Below, piece by piece: positions 5,143 through 8,114 of a DNA stretch of 8,114 bases. The notes beneath the pieces are model-generated. The model was not told the origin of the DNA. It did not search any database and was given only the letters and a program-made list of their open reading frames with translations. The translations under genes were made by a program, and so were the position numbers. Position 1 is the stretch's first letter. Each line of letters opens with the position of its first letter. This DNA is from an uncultured Christensenella sp. (GTDB lineage: Bacteria; Bacillota; Clostridia; Christensenellales; UBA3700): the NCBI GenBank assembly GCA_910577795.1, contig CAJTNW010000042.1, positions 1 to 8,114 of the forward strand, written 5' to 3'.

Positions 5143-7305
5143 ATGAAAAAGAGTAAATGTTTTGCTATGTTTATGGCAATATTGTTAGTTTGTAGTTTAT
5201 GCTTGATATTATCATCTTGTAAATTTGACAAATATAAGCATACACACGAGTGGTTAATGGAATGGTCTAATGATGCAGAAAATCATTGGCATAAGTGCAA
5301 AAGTTGTGAAGAGATAAAAGATAAGGCAAAACATACATATACCAGTGGAGTTTGTGTATGTGGTAAGAGCGAAGGTGGCACAGAGGAGAAACCAAGTGCT
5401 GAAGTTTTGAGTTATTCTTTGAGTGAGGACGGAAGTTTTGCAATTTGTAATGGTTTTATTAAAGATGTAAAAATTCCTACAAAAATTACTATAGCAAATG
5501 AATATGAAGGCAAGCCTGTTAAGGAAATTGGTCGTAGTGCCTTTGTTAAAAACACAGAAATTACCAATGTTATTTTGGGTGAAAATATTGAAATTATTAG
5601 ACCTTATGCCTTTCAAAGTTGTACAGAATTAAAAAATATTAAATTTTCTAATATTTTAAAGAGTTTGGGCGAATGTGCACTTTCAATGACAGGATTAGAA
5701 GAAATAATAATTCCTGAAAGTGTTGATAGTATGGAGACATATGTTTTCTGGAAATGTGCTAATTTAGTAAAGGCGGAAATAGCGAGTCCAATTAGTGAGT
5801 TGCCATTAGGTACATTTAATCAATGTCCAATGCTCGAGCAAGTAAAACTACCTGATAGTATCACTATTATAGGAGAAGAATGTTTCAGATTATGTACAAA
5901 ACTTACTACAATGGATTTGCCAAAAAATATTAGCGAGATAAGAAAAAATGCTTTTAGAAGTTGTGAGAAATTGACTGATATAAACTTGCACAAAGTTACA
6001 AAAATTGGAGAATATACATTTGCATATTCTGACTTACAAAATATAGATATTCCTGAAACACTTGTTCAAATTGGAGATTATCCTTTTTATAATTCAAATT
6101 TAACTAGTGTAAATATAAATTGTAAAGAAGTTTTTAAATATATGTTTTATTATTGTTTAAAATTAAAAAATATATCTTTTGGAGAGAATACAGAAATAAT
6201 ACGTACTTATGCTTTTTACGATTGTATTGCTATTAATGAATTAGTTTTGGATAAAAATATACATACTATTGAAGAAGGTATTGTAGCATGTAATAAAAAA
6301 AGTAAGCGTGAAGCAAGTGTGTATAGTTTGACTTTGGGTAGTAATGTGCAAAATTTGCCTTTAACAATATTTAATGATTTTAGACTTGTTGAGGTGTGTA
6401 ACGAAAGTAGTTTGACTCCAGAAAATAATAGTAGGCTAAAAGGCATGTTAGATTGCACGTTAAATTATTGTACTAACAGAAACGATAAGGGAGCATTTAC
6501 ACAATATAAAGATGTTTTATTTTACTCTTTCAAAAAAGATAATGTAGCCCAACATATTGTAATGGACTATTTGGGTAATAGTGCAGAATTGATTTTGCCT
6601 GAGCCTAGCAAAGTAGTTGTTGGTGGTGAAAGTATGAGTGAATATTCAATTGCTAATTATGCTTTTGATGCTGTAAGCAGATATAAAGAATATCCTTTTA
6701 CAAAGGTAGTTTTACCTAATGGTGTAACTCAAATAGGTGCTGCGGCTTTTAGAGGAATGAGTGGTCTAAAAGAAGTATCACTTGGAAATGTAAAAAATAT
6801 AAAAGGCTCTGCCTTTTCACAATGCGGTTTAACAGAACTTACTTTACCAGAAAGTGTTGTAGAAGTGGCGAAATTTGCCTTTGGTAAATGTGAAAATCTT
6901 ACAACACTAAATTGGAATGCAATAAATTGTAGAGATTTAATTTATGATGAGATACGTGGTGAAAATGCGTATGTATTTGGAAGTGACTATGGTTGGGCAG
7001 GTTATGCACAAATAACTATAACGAATTTGAATTTTGGTAGTAAAGTCGAAAAAATTCCTGCATATATGTTTTCATTTTTTGATATGGTTGAAAAAATAAC
7101 TATTCCTGCAAGTGTTAATTATATTGGAAAAAGTGCATTTCACATGCATCGCAACAATGCTGATTATAGACAAAAATTCATTTTTGAAGATAAGAGAGGT
7201 TGGACTGTAACTGGTTTAAGTGACCCACTTGATTTTTCAAATGATGAACAAATCAGTTATTTAATGAATTATGTATATGGCAGTTATGTATGGAATAAAG
7301 TTTAA
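5143..7305 (+). CDS. BspA-like leucine-rich-repeat lipoprotein (720 aa)
   Basis: Residues 1-26 form a lipoprotein signal: MKKSK, a hydrophobic core, and the lipobox LSSC with Cys26 as the lipid-bearing residue, so the mature protein should be anchored outside the membrane. Residues about 33-75 form a Cys/His-rich module (HTHEW, HWHKCKSC with C52 and C55, VCVCGK with C71 and C73), like a small zinc ribbon and often seen before repeats in gut Firmicutes surface proteins. From about residue 110 to the end run BspA-type LRR_5 repeats of the form IG..AF..C..L, roughly a dozen to residue 440. A less regular stretch (about 440-510) is followed by several more repeats. No sorting signal or catalytic domain is visible. 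AAGGAG (5132-5137) lies five bases before the ATG. Proteins of this type act in adhesion or binding; the ligand is unknown. A terminator follows, so it is probably monocistronic. Confidence 0.88.
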   Translation: MKKSKCFAMFMAILLVCSLCLILSSCKFDKYKHTHEWLMEWSNDAENHWHKCKSCEEIKDKAKHTYTSGVCVCGKSEGGTEEKPSAEVLSYSLSEDGSFAICNGFIKDVKIPTKITIANEYEGKPVKEIGRSAFVKNTEITNVILGENIEIIRPYAFQSCTELKNIKFSNILKSLGECALSMTGLEEIIIPESVDSMETYVFWKCANLVKAEIASPISELPLGTFNQCPMLEQVKLPDSITIIGEECFRLCTKLTTMDLPKNISEIRKNAFRSCEKLTDINLHKVTKIGEYTFAYSDLQNIDIPETLVQIGDYPFYNSNLTSVNINCKEVFKYMFYYCLKLKNISFGENTEIIRTYAFYDCIAINELVLDKNIHTIEEGIVACNKKSKREASVYSLTLGSNVQNLPLTIFNDFRLVEVCNESSLTPENNSRLKGMLDCTLNYCTNRNDKGAFTQYKDVLFYSFKKDNVAQHIVMDYLGNSAELILPEPSKVVVGGESMSEYSIANYAFDAVSRYKEYPFTKVVLPNGVTQIGAAAFRGMSGLKEVSLGNVKNIKGSAFSQCGLTELTLPESVVEVAKFAFGKCENLTTLNWNAINCRDLIYDEIRGENAYVFGSDYGWAGYAQITITNLNFGSKVEKIPAYMFSFFDMVEKITIPASVNYIGKSAFHMHRNNADYRQKFIFEDKRGWTVTGLSDPLDFSNDEQISYLMNYVYGSYVWNKV

Positions 7306-7330
7306 ATGATAAAAATCAAAATTTACAAAT

Positions 7331-7362
7331 TGGCGACTAAGTTAACTTGGTTGCCATTTTTT
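7331..7362 (+). terminator. Intrinsic terminator of the lipoprotein gene
   Basis: TGGCGACTAAG and CTTGGTTGCCA form an 11-bp stem (two G-U pairs) with a TTAA loop, followed directly by six T. It lies 26 bases after the stop codon. It separates the lipoprotein gene from the glycosyltransferase downstream. Confidence 0.9.
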
Positions 7363-7463
7363 AATATCTTTTAATAAAAAAATGCAAAAAACAAAAAAAA
7401 CGAAAAAACCTATCAAAAATCGCTATTAAATATTTATTTAAATTTAAGAATTATAAAAATACT

Positions 7464-7493
7464 TTGCTTTAATAGGATACTTATTTTTATATT
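7464..7493 (+). promoter_or_regulatory. Possible promoter of the glycosyltransferase gene
   Basis: TTGCTT (7464-7469) and TATATT (7488-7493) are 18 bases apart, with the start near 7500. The preceding terminator makes a promoter in this gap likely, but the AT-rich background makes the exact boxes uncertain. Confidence 0.45.
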
Positions 7494-7533
7494 TTTCATA
7501 TATTGAATTAGATATATAGGAGATATTAGATTT

Positions 7534-8114
7534 ATGACACTTGGTTTGTGTATGATAGTAAAAAATGAAAGTCAAGTACTTGAAAGAGTGCTTACTAGTG
7601 CAACAAAATTTGCTAATGAAATTGTTATAGTTGATACTGGTTCAACAGATAATACTAAAGAAATTGCAAAAAAATTTACTGACAAAATTTATGATTTTGA
7701 GTGGATAGATGATTTTTCTGCAGCACGTAATTTTGCATTATCACAAATCAAATCAGATTATTGGATATGGCTTGATGCTGACGATATTGTACCACAAAAA
7801 ACAGCAGATGGAATTGCTGAATTTATGAAAAACACAGATGGAACAATTGATGTTGTAATGTTGCCATATATTATCAATATGACTGCAGATGGTAAACCTT
7901 TATTTTCCTATTATCGTGAACGTATTATAAAAAATAATTCTGATTTTTATTGGCAAGGATGTGTGCATGAGGTTATTCAACCAAAAGGTAATATAGTAAA
8001 TTTGGATTTTCCTATAGTCCATGATAAACCGAAGGGACGAAAAAATGGAACACGTAACTTGGATATTTATCGTAAAAATATTGCTGATGGTTTGATTTTA
8101 TCTGCTAGGGAGAG
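7534..8114 (+). CDS. Family 2 glycosyltransferase, N-terminal 193 residues (runs off the right edge)
   Basis: The open frame continues to the window end and is clearly a GT-A fold, family 2 transferase: LCMIVKNE at residues 5-12, VDTGSTDNT at 33-41, FEWIDDFSAARN at 55-66, and the metal and sugar-nucleotide binding LDADD at 80-84. WQGCVHEVI follows at 140-148. This series is typical of cytoplasmic glycosyltransferases that often carry tetratricopeptide repeats after the catalytic domain; the C-terminal part is outside the window, so that cannot be checked. It would transfer a sugar from a nucleotide donor to an envelope or protein acceptor; the specificity cannot be read. The start ATG follows AGGAG (7518-7522) at 11 bases, and the family motif begins at residue 5, so no upstream start is needed. 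Confidence 0.92.
   Translation, partial: MTLGLCMIVKNESQVLERVLTSATKFANEIVIVDTGSTDNTKEIAKKFTDKIYDFEWIDDFSAARNFALSQIKSDYWIWLDADDIVPQKTADGIAEFMKNTDGTIDVVMLPYIINMTADGKPLFSYYRERIIKNNSDFYWQGCVHEVIQPKGNIVNLDFPIVHDKPKGRKNGTRNLDIYRKNIADGLILSARE

Overview
The window is strongly AT-rich. It carries Shine-Dalgarno sites of the AGGAG type, near-consensus sigma-A promoters, intrinsic terminators and a lipoprotein signal typical of low-GC Firmicutes. The gene content points to an anaerobic, probably gut-associated and possibly uncultured Clostridia-like bacterium: a GGGtGRT protein beside a NifU/IscU-like scaffold, a BspA-type leucine-rich-repeat lipoprotein, and small DUF11 proteins. This placement is inferred from gene families; no rRNA or phylogenetic marker was available.

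Left edge (1-302, minus strand): the first 47 codons of queD (queuosine/7-deazaguanine synthesis) with a complete regulatory leader. A TTGACA-17-TATTAT promoter is followed by a probable preQ1-I aptamer and an intrinsic terminator just before the ribosome binding site. The aptamer and terminator can pair with each other as a 6-bp antiterminator. About 490 bases without a visible gene follow.

Plus-strand surface-type cluster (796-2649): a promoter and three closely spaced genes. Two encode 257-residue DUF11 proteins with no cysteine and no signal peptide, about 47% identical by ungapped hand count. The third encodes a 72-residue protein whose N-terminus matches the first ~30 residues of the other two and whose tail has 11 cysteines. 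The breaks between genes fall where a continuous DUF11 array would run on, so the cluster looks like a repeat protein divided into separate polypeptides. This is the most likely undescribed system here; self-assembly by strand swapping with a cysteine-rich cap is my hypothesis.

Convergent minus-strand operon (2841-4702): promoter, a NifU/IscU-like iron-sulfur scaffold protein, then the GGGtGRT protein of unknown function, then an intrinsic terminator. The second gene's ribosome binding site lies immediately after the first gene's stop.

Divergent gap (4703-5142): two copies of an identical 28-bp perfect palindrome whose flanking base pairs differ in a compensated way.

Right side (5143-8114, plus strand): a 720-residue BspA-like LRR lipoprotein with its own terminator, then the start of a family 2 glycosyltransferase that runs off the window.
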